From Dryobates pubescens (Eukaryota > Chordata > Aves > Piciformes > Picidae): 64,000 bases of DNA. Each line of letters opens with the position of its first letter. The stretch's first letter is position 1. Of this stretch, positions 56,801 through 64,000 are shown one piece after another. The position numbers and the translations under genes were made by a program. The notes under the pieces were generated by a model. That model did not search any database. It was not told the DNA's origin and worked only from the letters and a program-made list of their open reading frames with translations. The stretch covers positions 17,242,001 through 17,306,000 of the forward strand of contig NC_071615.1 of NCBI RefSeq assembly GCF_014839835.1. Reading direction: 5' to 3'.

Positions 56801-59027
56801 GGTCCTGGGAGGCTGCTCTGAGGTCTCCCTGCAGCCTTCTGCAGGCTGCACAGCCCCAGCTCTCCCAGCCTGAAGGTTCTGCAGCCTCTGCTCATCTCGG
56901 TGGCCTCCTCTGGATGTGCTCAAGTTGGGCTCCAAGCTCTCCAAAGCCTTTTCCAATCCAACCAACTGCAGACTTCTGTAACTCAGTTGGCTGAGGTGAG
57001 CTCTCCAAGCTGCAGCTGCCCTCTGCCTCCTCTCCCTGCTGGCTGCCAGCTGATCCTCTTCCCCCCTGCCCCTGCAGGAACCTCATCCACGGCAGCGACT
57101 CGGTGGAGAGTGCCCAGCAGGAGATCTCTCTCTGGTTCCACCCGGAGGAGCTGACCTGCTGGCAGGACACAGCTGAGCACTGGCTCTATGCCTGAGGAGC
57201 AGCCTGCAGGGAGCTCCCTCCCCACCTGGACACTGGGCACTTCCCTCCCCAGCAGCTCCAGGTCCTTCCTGTGCTGGGGGCCCCAGAGCTGGAGGCAGTG
57301 CTGCAGGTGGGGGCTGAGCAGAGCAGAGCAGAGGGGCAGAATCCCCTCCCTGTGCTGCTGCTCTCCCTGCTCTGGCTGCAGCTCAGCACTCAGCTGCCTC
57401 TGGGCTGCCAGGGCCCAGTGCTGGCTCCTGGGGACTGTGTCACCAGCTGACCCCCCCAAGGCCTTCTCCTCAGGGCTGCTCTGGTTTGTGCTTGGGATTT
57501 CCCAACCCCAGGGGCAGGAGCTTGTTGAACATCATGAGGTTGGCCTGGGCTCACCTCTCCAGCCTGGCCAGATCCCTTTGCTTCCAAGCCCCTGAGCATT
57601 ACCACCCCAAGAGCTGCTGCTGCTGGGGCTGCCACTGGCTTCTGGCCACCTTGCAGAGGAGAAGTGGGAGAGCCCAGCAGCATGTTCAGTGTTCCTGGGA
57701 GCCTGTTCTGAGGGGAGCTTGTCCTGGAGCTATTTGTGGCTTTCATGCCAGGAGAAGTTCTGCTGCTTCCCACAGCCCAAGCTGCTGCCAGAGCTGCAGA
57801 GCAGAGCTGAGAGTGCTGCAGGGCTGGGCTGGAGGCAGAAGTTATTTGTGGTACCTCTGCTCTGCACCACCCAACCTGCACTCCAGCTCCCACCCTGCAT
57901 GAGGCAGGGAGGGAAGATCCCTCCCCGGAGCTGTTCAAGGCCAGGCTGGGTGAAGAGGAGAAGGCTCCAGGGGCTCCTCAGAGCTGCTGCCAGCACCTGA
58001 AGGGATCCTGCAGGAAGGCTGCAGAGGAACTTTTGCTGAGGGGGTCTGAGCCAGGCCAAGGGGGAAGGGTTTGGAGCTGAGGCAGAGCAGGGTTAGAGTG
58101 GAGCTGAGGAAGAAGTTGTTGAGTGGGAGGCTGGGGAGCCTCTGGCCCAGGCTGCCCAGGGAGGCTGTGGCTGCCTCCTGCCTGGGAGGCAGAGGTTATT
58201 GTGGGGCCTTTAGGAGGCAGCTGAGGAGAGAGTCAGAGCCTAGCCCAGTCCTAGCCTGGCCCAGGCCTACCCCAGCCCAGTCCTACCCCAGCCCAGTCCT
58301 ACCCTAGCTCAGGCCTACCCTAGCCCAGGCCTAGCCTAGCCTTTTCCTAGCCTAGCCTTTTCCTAGCCTAGCCCAGCCCTAGCCCAGCCCAGCACTACCC
58401 CAGCCCAGTCCTAACCTAGCCCAGTCCTAGCCTAGCCTTTTCCTAGCCTAGCCCAGTCCTAGCCTAGCCCAGTCCTAGCCTAGCCCAGCCCTACCCCAGC
58501 CCAGTCCGACCCTAGCCCAGTCCTACCCTAGCTCAGTCCTACCCCAGCTCAGTCCTACCCCAGCCCAGTCATAACCTAGCCCAGTCCTAGCCTAGCCTTT
58601 TCCTAGCTTAGCCCAGTCCTAGCCCAGCCCAGTCCTAACCTAGCCCAGTCCTAGCCTAGCCTTTTCCTAGCCTAGCCCAGGTCCTACCCCAACCCAGTCC
58701 TACACCAGCCCAGTCCTAACCTAGCCCAGTCCTAGCCTAGCCTTTTCCTACCCTAGCCCAGTCCTAGCCCAGGCCAGCCCTAGCCCAGGCCAGCCCCAGC
58801 CTAGGCCAGCCCTACCCATAAGCAATCAGGAGGCTCTGGTGCCCCCTGGCCAAGCTCCTCAGCCGCCTCCTGTAGCCCTGTGCCGCTGTGGCCAGCTGCT
58901 CCTCCCGAGCCTTGTAGGAAGCTCTGATCTCCTTCAGCATGCTCTCCACGAAGCTCTTCATGGCAGCAGCACCAGCTGGGGCTCTGCTGGGCCCTGCTGC
59001 TTTGCTGGATTTGCTGTCCATGTAGGC
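50895..59027 (-). CDS. CCDC78: Coiled-coil domain-containing protein 78, C-terminal six exons; 5' part outside window
   Basis: Coiled-coil protein known for deuterosome-mediated centriole amplification in multiciliated cells and for a role in skeletal muscle. Coding exons in transcript order: 59027-58816, 56411-56225, 55623-55580, 54319-54253, 53469-53369, 51024-50895 (stop TGA at 50897-50895). All have consensus acceptors and donors, and phases join perfectly, giving 246 codons plus stop. The first exon ([46 protein letters not shown]) aligns with human [20 protein letters not shown] and following residues. Later pieces are [36 protein letters not shown] and [27 protein letters not shown], mostly heptad-rich; the tail [14 protein letters not shown] ends SSSSPRL. 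Orientation opposite to ANTKMT is as in human. N-terminal exons (the conserved DUF4472-type part) are not found between 59028 and 64000 and must lie further right. The introns are almost entirely CR1 and satellites. Confidence 0.88.
51060..51865 (+). mobile_element. CR1 3' half, in CCDC78 intron
   Basis: Nearly the same sequence as 26395-27165 (agaagggcctgggagtgctg, gaggccaaaggtggcctggg, ctggagagagtccagggcag, cagaggttgtggagtgtcct). Confidence 0.9.
52175..53160 (-). mobile_element. Degraded CR1, about 1 kb, in CCDC78 intron
   Basis: From the CR1 3' end (ggatcccaggctggggtggg) to reverse transcriptase motifs on the minus strand: [15 protein letters not shown] and a decayed LCRWPQAG at the FADD site. 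Several breaks. Confidence 0.85.
53685..53800 (-). mobile_element. Short CR1-like fragment
   Basis: gggcattgcaagggacctct ggagatcacccag resembles a reverse CR1 3' end. Confidence 0.4.
53877..54030 (+). mobile_element. Short CR1 fragment with internal deletion
   Basis: gaatcctgggttcagctttg, ccaagaaggacattgagggc, then directly the 3' end tgatcctcaaagtctcttcc. Confidence 0.65.
54495..55015 (-). mobile_element. CR1 3' half, in CCDC78 intron
   Basis: Reverse complement of the 26395/51060 type: accccagcagggtgaggctg, cactccacaacctctctggg, ctctcagccccagggctctc. Confidence 0.9.
55016..55579. other. CCDC78 intron, no recognised element
   Basis: Unique-looking intronic sequence with no convincing exon on either strand. 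Confidence 0.5.
55624..56224. other. CCDC78 intron, no recognised element
   Basis: GC-rich, partly CpG-rich (56000-56200) sequence without a supported exon. The reading frame of the upstream exon runs on through it by chance. Confidence 0.5.
56485..56960 (-). mobile_element. CR1 3' fragment upstream of the NME3-like exon
   Basis: gttggaaaggagcttcaaac, cctcatccagcctggccctg, tctccactctcagtctcctc, tcggtggcctcctctggatg: reverse CR1. Confidence 0.9.
57078..57195 (+). pseudogene. NME3: Isolated last exon of an NME3-type nucleoside diphosphate kinase
   Basis: A pyrimidine-rich acceptor ending cccctgcag at 57077 is followed by one base completing a codon, then 38 codons and [23 protein letters not shown] then [18 protein letters not shown]. 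This is the C-terminus of group I NDP kinases. [12 protein letters not shown] is the universal segment just after the active-site histidine region, and the CW-D-A-HWLY ending is specific to NME3 (human ends LLCWEDSAGHWLYE). It lies inside a CCDC78 intron on the opposite strand, between CR1 copies at 56485-56960 and 57205-57600. I found no upstream NDPK exons (P-loop-like AVKPDGV or GATNP segments) in the window. The kept acceptor shows a DNA-level copy rather than a retroposed cDNA. It is either a duplicated 3' fragment or the end of a gene whose other exons are missing from this assembly. The exon itself is open. Confidence 0.72.
57205..57600 (-). mobile_element. CR1 fragment downstream of the NME3-like exon
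   Basis: Reverse CR1 internal region: cagcagctccaggtccttcc, agaggggcagaatcccctcc, gtgcttgggatttcccaacc, ttgttgaacatcatgaggtt. Confidence 0.85.
57925..58195 (+). mobile_element. CR1 3' fragment
   Basis: gaggagaaggctccaggggc, gctgaggaagaagttgttga, ggctgcctcctgcctgggag. Near-identical to 62990-63260 and, inverted, to 61540-61770. Confidence 0.88.
58222..58815. repeat. Pentanucleotide-type satellite (cctagcccagtcctagcctagcc) in CCDC78 intron
   Basis: CTAGC/CCAGT/CCTTTT modules over about 590 bp. The array ends exactly at the splice donor of the CCDC78 exon 59027-58816 (GT at 58815-58814). Confidence 0.93.
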
Positions 59028-59339
59028 CTTTAAAGAGAGAGAGAGAGATGGATGTGATGCAGTGACCTGTCCCTGCTGGCTGCGGGGGGCTTGCCTCGAA
59101 TGGCCATTAAAGGTCCCTTCCAACCCCACCCAGGCCATGAGTCTTGTGAAGGCTTTCCCTACAGCCTTCCATAGGGAAGGTCCAGGCAGATTCCTGGTAG
59201 CAGCCCAGGAGATAGGGAAGAGTTTCCCTGGGCAGAGAGCAGGAAGAGCTGAGTGCCAGCGTGGCTCCTCGGGACAGAGGCAGCTGCCCCCTGGGGGTGA
59301 TCTGCCCTGGGCACAGCAGCTGGTGTCAGGAGTTGCCAG

Positions 59340-59855
59340 AGGACCATGGAATCATTTGGCTGGAAGAGACCTTTAAGGTCACCCAGTCCAAGCCTTACCC
59401 CAGCACTGCCAGGGCAGCACTGAGCCCTGGCCCTCAGCACCACTGAGCCCTGGCCCTCAGCACCACAGCCACACAGCTCTGGAACCCCCCTCAGGGCTGG
59501 AGACTGCACCACTGCCCTGGGCAGCCTGGGCCAGGCCTGGACAGCCCTCAAGGGGAAGAAATTGTTCCTCATGGCCAAACCAAACCTGCCCTGGGGCAGC
59601 TTGAGGCCATTGCCTCTTGTCCTGTCCCTTGTTCCTAGGGAGCAGAGCCCAAGCCCCAGCTGGCTGCAGCCTCCTCTCAGGGAGCTGCAGAGAGCAAGGA
59701 GGTCTCCCTCAGCCTCCTCTTCTCCAGGCTCAACCCCCCCAGCTCCCTCAGCTGCTCCTCCCCAGCCCTCTTCCCCAGACCCTTCCCCAGCTCTCTTGCC
59801 CTTCTCTGGCCCTGCTCCAGCTCCTCAGTGCCCTTCCTGGGGTGAGGGCTGCTGC
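59340..59855 (-). mobile_element. CR1 3' fragment
   Basis: ggaatcatttggctggaaga, gggcagcctgggccaggcct, agaaattgttcctcatggcc, ctcttctccaggctcaaccc. Confidence 0.9.
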
Positions 59856-60149
59856 TGAAGTTCAAACCCCCATAGGAAATGTGGGGCTGGTGCTGCCAGA
59901 CTGCTCCTGCTGAGCTTCTCCTCGGAGGCAGCAGTGCTTCTCCCATGGCATGGCAGAGTGGAGCTGGTGTCTGGTGCTCAGGGGGGTGGGACACCACTGA
60001 AGGACCCAGCAGCAGGCCAGCTCCAGCAGCCTGAAGCTGCAAAAGCCATCTGAGTGCTGGGCCTGAGGCCATGGCTGGGCAGCAGGCAGGTGCCCAGGGC
60101 TGGCTGGGCTGAGGCAGGGTCTGAGACCTTGCTGCTGTGCTCAGGGTGT

Positions 60150-60295
60150 GCCATGGCCCTGGCTGACCCTTGCCCAGCTCTGTTGCCCTTCTCTGGCCCT
60201 GCTCCAGCCTCTCAATGTCCTCCTGGGAGCGAAGGGCCCAAGGCTGAGCCCAGTGCTCAAGGTGCTCCGGTCCTGTCCCTGAGAGAATGAGTTGG
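60150..60295 (-). mobile_element. CR1 fragment
   Basis: ttgcccttctctggccctgc tccagcctctc and caaggctgagcccagtgctc, reverse CR1. Confidence 0.65.
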
Positions 60296-60419
60296 GGCAC
60301 AACCACTCATCACGAGCTCAGTCAGCTCCAGAGCTGGAGCAGCCTCCCTTGGACCTTTAACTGCATCCCTGCTGCAGAAATAGAAGGCAGGGAGCACAAA
60401 AATATCCTCCTGCAGCAGC

Positions 60420-60466
60420 AGCAGGAGGAGGAGGAGGAGGAGGAGGAGGAGGAGGAAGAGGAAGAG
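60420..60466. repeat. (GAG)n microsatellite
   Basis: About 14 GAG/GAA trinucleotides following a short CAG run. Confidence 0.93.
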
Positions 60467-60663
60467 CGGCCGGCGAGGCGGCGCCGAGCGCCAGGCAGGC
60501 AGCGGGAGGCAGCGGAATGGAGCTCCTGGAACAGGGCTTGGGGCTGGGGGAATCCAGAATGGAGCTGCTGGGGCAGAATCCTCCCAGGGGTGGCTCACCA
60601 AAGCCACCAAAGCATCTGAGCAGCCATCCCAGCAGCAAGCACTTCCAGTCCTTTCTTCTTGCC

Positions 60664-61150
60664 ACATAGAACCACAGCACGGTCAGGGCTGGGAGGGAGC
60701 TCAAGGCTCAGCCAGCTCCAACCCCCTGCCATGGCTAGGGACACCTCACACTGCAGCAGGTTGCTCACAGCCACCTCCAGCCTGGCTGCAAACACCTCCA
60801 GGGAAGAGGATGAGGCTACCACCACCTCCCTGGGCAACCTGGGCCAGGCTCTCACCACCCTCCTGGGCAACAACTTCTTCCTCACAGCCAATCTCAATCT
60901 CCCCACTTCTAGTTCTGCTCCATCCCCGCCAGTCCTATCCCTCCCTGACACTCTCAAAAGTCCCTCCCCAGCTTTCTTGGAGCCCCCTGCAGATCCTGGG
61001 AGGCCACAATGAGGTCTCCTGGGAGCCTTCTCTCCAGCCTGCACAACCCCAACTCTCTCAGGCTGTGCTCAGAGCAGAGCAGCTCCAGCCCTCTGCTCCT
61101 CCTCCTGGCCCTGCTCTGGACACCTTCCAGCACATTCTGTCCCCTAGCCA
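60664..61150 (-). mobile_element. CR1 3' fragment
   Basis: acatagaaccacagcacggt, agctccaaccccctgccatg, cctgggcaacctgggccagg, acacctt ccagcacattctg. Confidence 0.88.
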
Positions 61151-61209
61151 GGAGATGGTTCAGCATTGCTCTGTTGGAACTTAAACTGCTCTGGGTAGGG
61201 GCAGTTCCC

Positions 61210-61365
61210 TGAGTCACAGCCTGACAGGGGCTGGAAGGGAGCTCTGGAGCTGCCCCAGCCCAAGCCCTGCCCCAGCAGGGCACCCACAGCAGCTTGCCCA
61301 GCAGCACAGTGCCCAGGGGGGGTTGGAAGCTCTCCACACCAGGACACTCCACAACCTCTCTCAGC
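61210..61365 (-). mobile_element. CR1 3' terminal fragment
   Basis: tgacaggggctggaagggag ctctggagc and accaggacactccacaacct, same subfamily as 54495-55015. Confidence 0.85.
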
Positions 61366-61387
61366 CATGGGCTGCTTTGCTCAGCTG

Positions 61388-61780
61388 CACTCAAAGAGCC
61401 ACAGAATGGCTCAGGTTGGAAGGGAGCTCAGAGCTCATCTGCTCCAACTCCCTGCCATGCCCAGGGGCAGCTCTCAGCTAGACCTGGCTGCTCAGGGCCT
61501 CATCCAGCCTGGCCTTCAGCACCCCCAGGCAGGAGGCAGCCACAGCCTCCCTGGGCAGCCTGGGCCAGAGGCTCCCCAGCTTCCCACTCAACAACTTCTT
61601 CCTCAGCTCCACTCTAACCCTGCTCTGCCTCAGCTCCAAACCCTTCCCCCTTGGCCTGGCTCAGACCCCCTCAGCCAAAGTTCCTCTGCAGCCTTCCTGC
61701 AGGATCCCTTCAGGTGCTGGCAGCAGCTCTGAGGAGCCCCTGGAGCCTTCTCCTCTGCAGGCTGAACAACCTGATGGAAA
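61388..61780 (-). mobile_element. CR1 3' fragment, left arm of an inverted pair
   Basis: agaatggctcaggttggaag, caacttcttcctcagctcca, gagccttctcctctgcaggc. Confidence 0.9.
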
Positions 61781-61961
61781 ACTCAGTTAAAGCTGCTCTA
61801 GAGAAGAGCAGAACCAGGCTCCAGTGCCACCACCCTGTGCATCCAGTGCACCCAGTGCATCTCAGAGCACTCAGAGCTGGGGACAATCTCCTGGCACTAG
61901 GCTCAAAGTCACCATCCACAGGAGTGGCACTGTGGGCTCTGCCCAGACTCCCAGGAGTGTA

Positions 61962-62812
61962 TCCTACCCTGCTCTTCCCTGCCCTGCTCTTCCCTGCCCT
62001 TCCCTGCCCTTCCCTGCCCTGCTCCTCCCTGCCCTGCCCTTCCCTGCCCTTCCCTGCCCTGCCCTGCCCTGCCCTGCTCCTCCCTGCCCTGCTCTTCCCT
62101 GCCCTGCCCTGCCCTGCTCCTCCCTGCCCTGCTCTTCCCTGCCCTTCCCTGCCCTGCTCCTCCCTGCCCTGCCCTTCCCTGCCCTGCCCTTCCCTGCCCT
62201 GCCCTGCCCTGCTCCTCCCTGCCCTGCTCTTCCCTGCCCTGCCCTGCCCTGCTCCTCCCTGCCCTGCTCTTCCCTGCCCTGCCCTGCCCTGCTCCTCCCT
62301 TCCCTGCTCTTCCCTGCCCTGCTCTTCCCTGCCCTGCCCTTCCCTGCCCTGCCCTGCTCCTCCCTGCCCTGCTCTTCCCTGCCCTGCCCTGCTCCTCTCT
62401 GCCCTGCCCTTCCCTGCCCTGCTCCTCCCTGCCCTGCCCTTCCCTGCCCTTCCCTGCCCTGCTCTTCCCTGCCCTGCCCTTCCCTGCTCTTCCCTGCCCT
62501 GCCCTTCCCTGCCCTGCCCTGCCCTGCCCTGCTCCTCCCTACCCTGCTCTTCCCTGCTCTTCCCTGCCCTGATCCTCCCTGCCCTGCTCTTCCCTGCCCT
62601 GCCCTGCCCTGCCCTGCCCTGCTCCTCCCTACCCTGCTCCTCCCTACCCTGCTCTTCCCTGCTCTTCCCTGCCCTGCTCCTCCCTTCCCTGCTCTTCCCT
62701 GCCCTGCTCCTCCCTTCATTGCTCTTCCCTGCCCTGCCCTGCCCTGCTCCTCCCTACCCTGCTCTTCCCTGCTCTTCCCTGCTCTTCCCTGCCCTGCCCT
62801 GCCCTGCTCCCT
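61962..62812. repeat. (CCCTG)/(CTCTTCCCTGC) satellite
   Basis: About 850 bp of tccctgccctgctcttccct-type pyrimidine/purine-biased repeats, open on both strands (false ORFs up to 387 codons). Confidence 0.96.
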
Positions 62813-62904
62813 AGGCCAAGGAGCCCACCTGGGACCAAGGCAGAGAAACAGGCCTGGCAAGGAAGGACCATGGCAGACTACTCCATGGCAGCCTGATCCA
62901 TCAC

Positions 62905-63330
62905 CACACCATGATGTGGAGAGAGGCCAGAGGAGGCCACAGAGATGCTGCCAGGGCTGGAGCAGCTCTGCTGGGAGCACAGGTTGAGGGAGCTGGGGCT
63001 GTGCAGCCTGCAGAGGAGAAGGCTCCAGGGGCTCCTCAGAGCTGCTGCCAGAACCTGAAGGGATCCTGCAGGAAGGCTGCAGAGGAACTTTGGCTGAGGG
63101 GGTCTGAGCCAGGCCAAGGGGGAAGGGTTTGGAGCTGAGGCAGAGCAGGGTTAGAGTGGAGCTGAGGAAGAAGTTGTTGAGTGTGAGGCTGGGGAGCCTC
63201 TGGCCCAGGCTGCCCAGGGAGGCTGTGGCTGCCTCCTGCCTGGGGGTGCTGAAGGCCAGGCTGGATGAGGCCTTGAGCAGCCTGTGCTGGTGGAGGTGTC
63301 CATTCCCATGGCAGGGGGGTTGGAACTGGT
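62905..63330 (+). mobile_element. CR1 3' fragment, right arm of an inverted pair
   Basis: ggagcagctctgctgggagc, gaggagaaggctccaggggc, aggctggatgaggccttgag, cattcccatggcaggggggt. Confidence 0.9.
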
Positions 63331-64000
63331 GTCACAGAGCTCTGTCCCCTTGGGGGCAGGCAGCTCCCAGGCACTGGTGTCACAGAGCTCTGTCCCCATG
63401 GCTGGCAGCTCCCAGGCACTGGTGTCACAGAGCTCTGTCCCCTTGGCTGGCAGCTCCCAGGCACTGGTGTCACAGAGCTCTGTCCCCTTGGGGGCTGGCA
63501 GCTCCCAGGCACTGGTGTCACAGAGCTCTGTCCCCTTGGGGGCTGGCAGCTCCCAGGCACTGGTGTCACAGAGCTCTGTCCCCTTGGCTGGCAGCTCCCA
63601 GGCACTGGAGTCACAGAGCTCTGTCCCCATGGCTGGCAGCTCCCAGGCACTGGTGTCACAGAGCTCTGTCCCCTTGGGGGCTGGCAGCTCCCAGGCACTG
63701 GTGTCACAAAGCTCTGTCCCCATGGGGGCTGGCAGCTCCCAGGCACTGGTGTCACAGAGCTCTGTCCACATGAGGCCTGGCAGCTCCCAGGCACTAGTGT
63801 CACAGAGCTCTGTCCCCATGGGGGCTGGCAGCTCCCAGGCACTGGTGTCACAGAGCTCTGTCCCCATGGGGGCTGGCAGCTCCCAGGCACTGGTGTCACA
63901 GAGCTCTGTCCCCTTGGCTGGCAGCTCCCAGGCACTGGTGTCACAGAGCTCTGTCCCCATGGGGGCTGGCAGCTCCCAGGCACTGGTGTCACAGAGCTCT
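63331..64000. repeat. 45/48-bp minisatellite reaching the window edge
   Basis: About 14 units ggcagctcccaggcactggt gtcacagagctctgtcccc with an optional 3-bp step (ttggctgg against ttgggggctgg). Periods divisible by three keep frames open on both strands. The array starts at the 3' end of a CR1 and continues past 64000. Confidence 0.95.

Noticed and set aside
61651-62987. 387-codon ORFs over CCCTG repeats
   Set aside because: Simple-sequence artefact.

Overview
This is vertebrate nuclear DNA, almost certainly from a bird. It is very GC-rich, has CpG islands, is full of chicken-repeat-1 (CR1) LINE fragments on both strands, and carries spliced genes in the order METRN - ANTKMT - CCDC78 with orientations + + -, the same order and orientations as human 16p13.3. 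That, with the exceptional density of minisatellites, fits a gene-dense avian microchromosome. The amount of CR1, including a copy with a long intact ORF, would suit a CR1-rich lineage such as woodpeckers and allies, but that is only a guess. Layout: 1-14,000 is mostly non-coding, with CpG islands (about 180-560, 4,740-5,430, 7,840-8,040), three CR1 regions, many degenerate tandem arrays and two candidate minus-strand exons of an unidentified gene (FBXL16 is the mammalian neighbour here, but none of its coding sequence is recognisable). 14,318-17,934 is METRN (meteorin, four exons). 18,000-27,700 is intergenic, with CR1 pieces, several minisatellites including a near-perfect 40-bp array, and a CpG island. 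27,840-39,175 is a single 11.3-kb minisatellite of 35/45-bp units. 40,010-41,220 is a 37-bp array just upstream of the ANTKMT promoter. 41,364-49,866 is ANTKMT (five exons); its introns hold a young 2.6-kb CR1 and a 2.1-kb 23-bp array. 50,895-59,027 holds the last six recognised coding exons of CCDC78 on the minus strand; its 5' exons lie beyond the window. Its introns are packed with CR1 and arrays and contain, on the opposite strand, an isolated last exon of an NME3-type nucleoside diphosphate kinase. 59,028-64,000 is CR1 and satellite DNA in a CCDC78 intron or 5' region. The three genes are unrelated in function: METRN is a secreted neurotrophic/glial factor, ANTKMT a mitochondrial protein-lysine methyltransferase, and CCDC78 a coiled-coil protein of the deuterosome/centriole-amplification system and of muscle. 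Nearly every long ORF in the window is a by-product of tandem repeats that lack stop codons, not a gene. No CRISPR array, tRNA, rRNA, prokaryotic feature or recognisable LTR element or virus copy was seen. Intervals not listed between features are GC-rich non-coding DNA in which I see nothing I can support.
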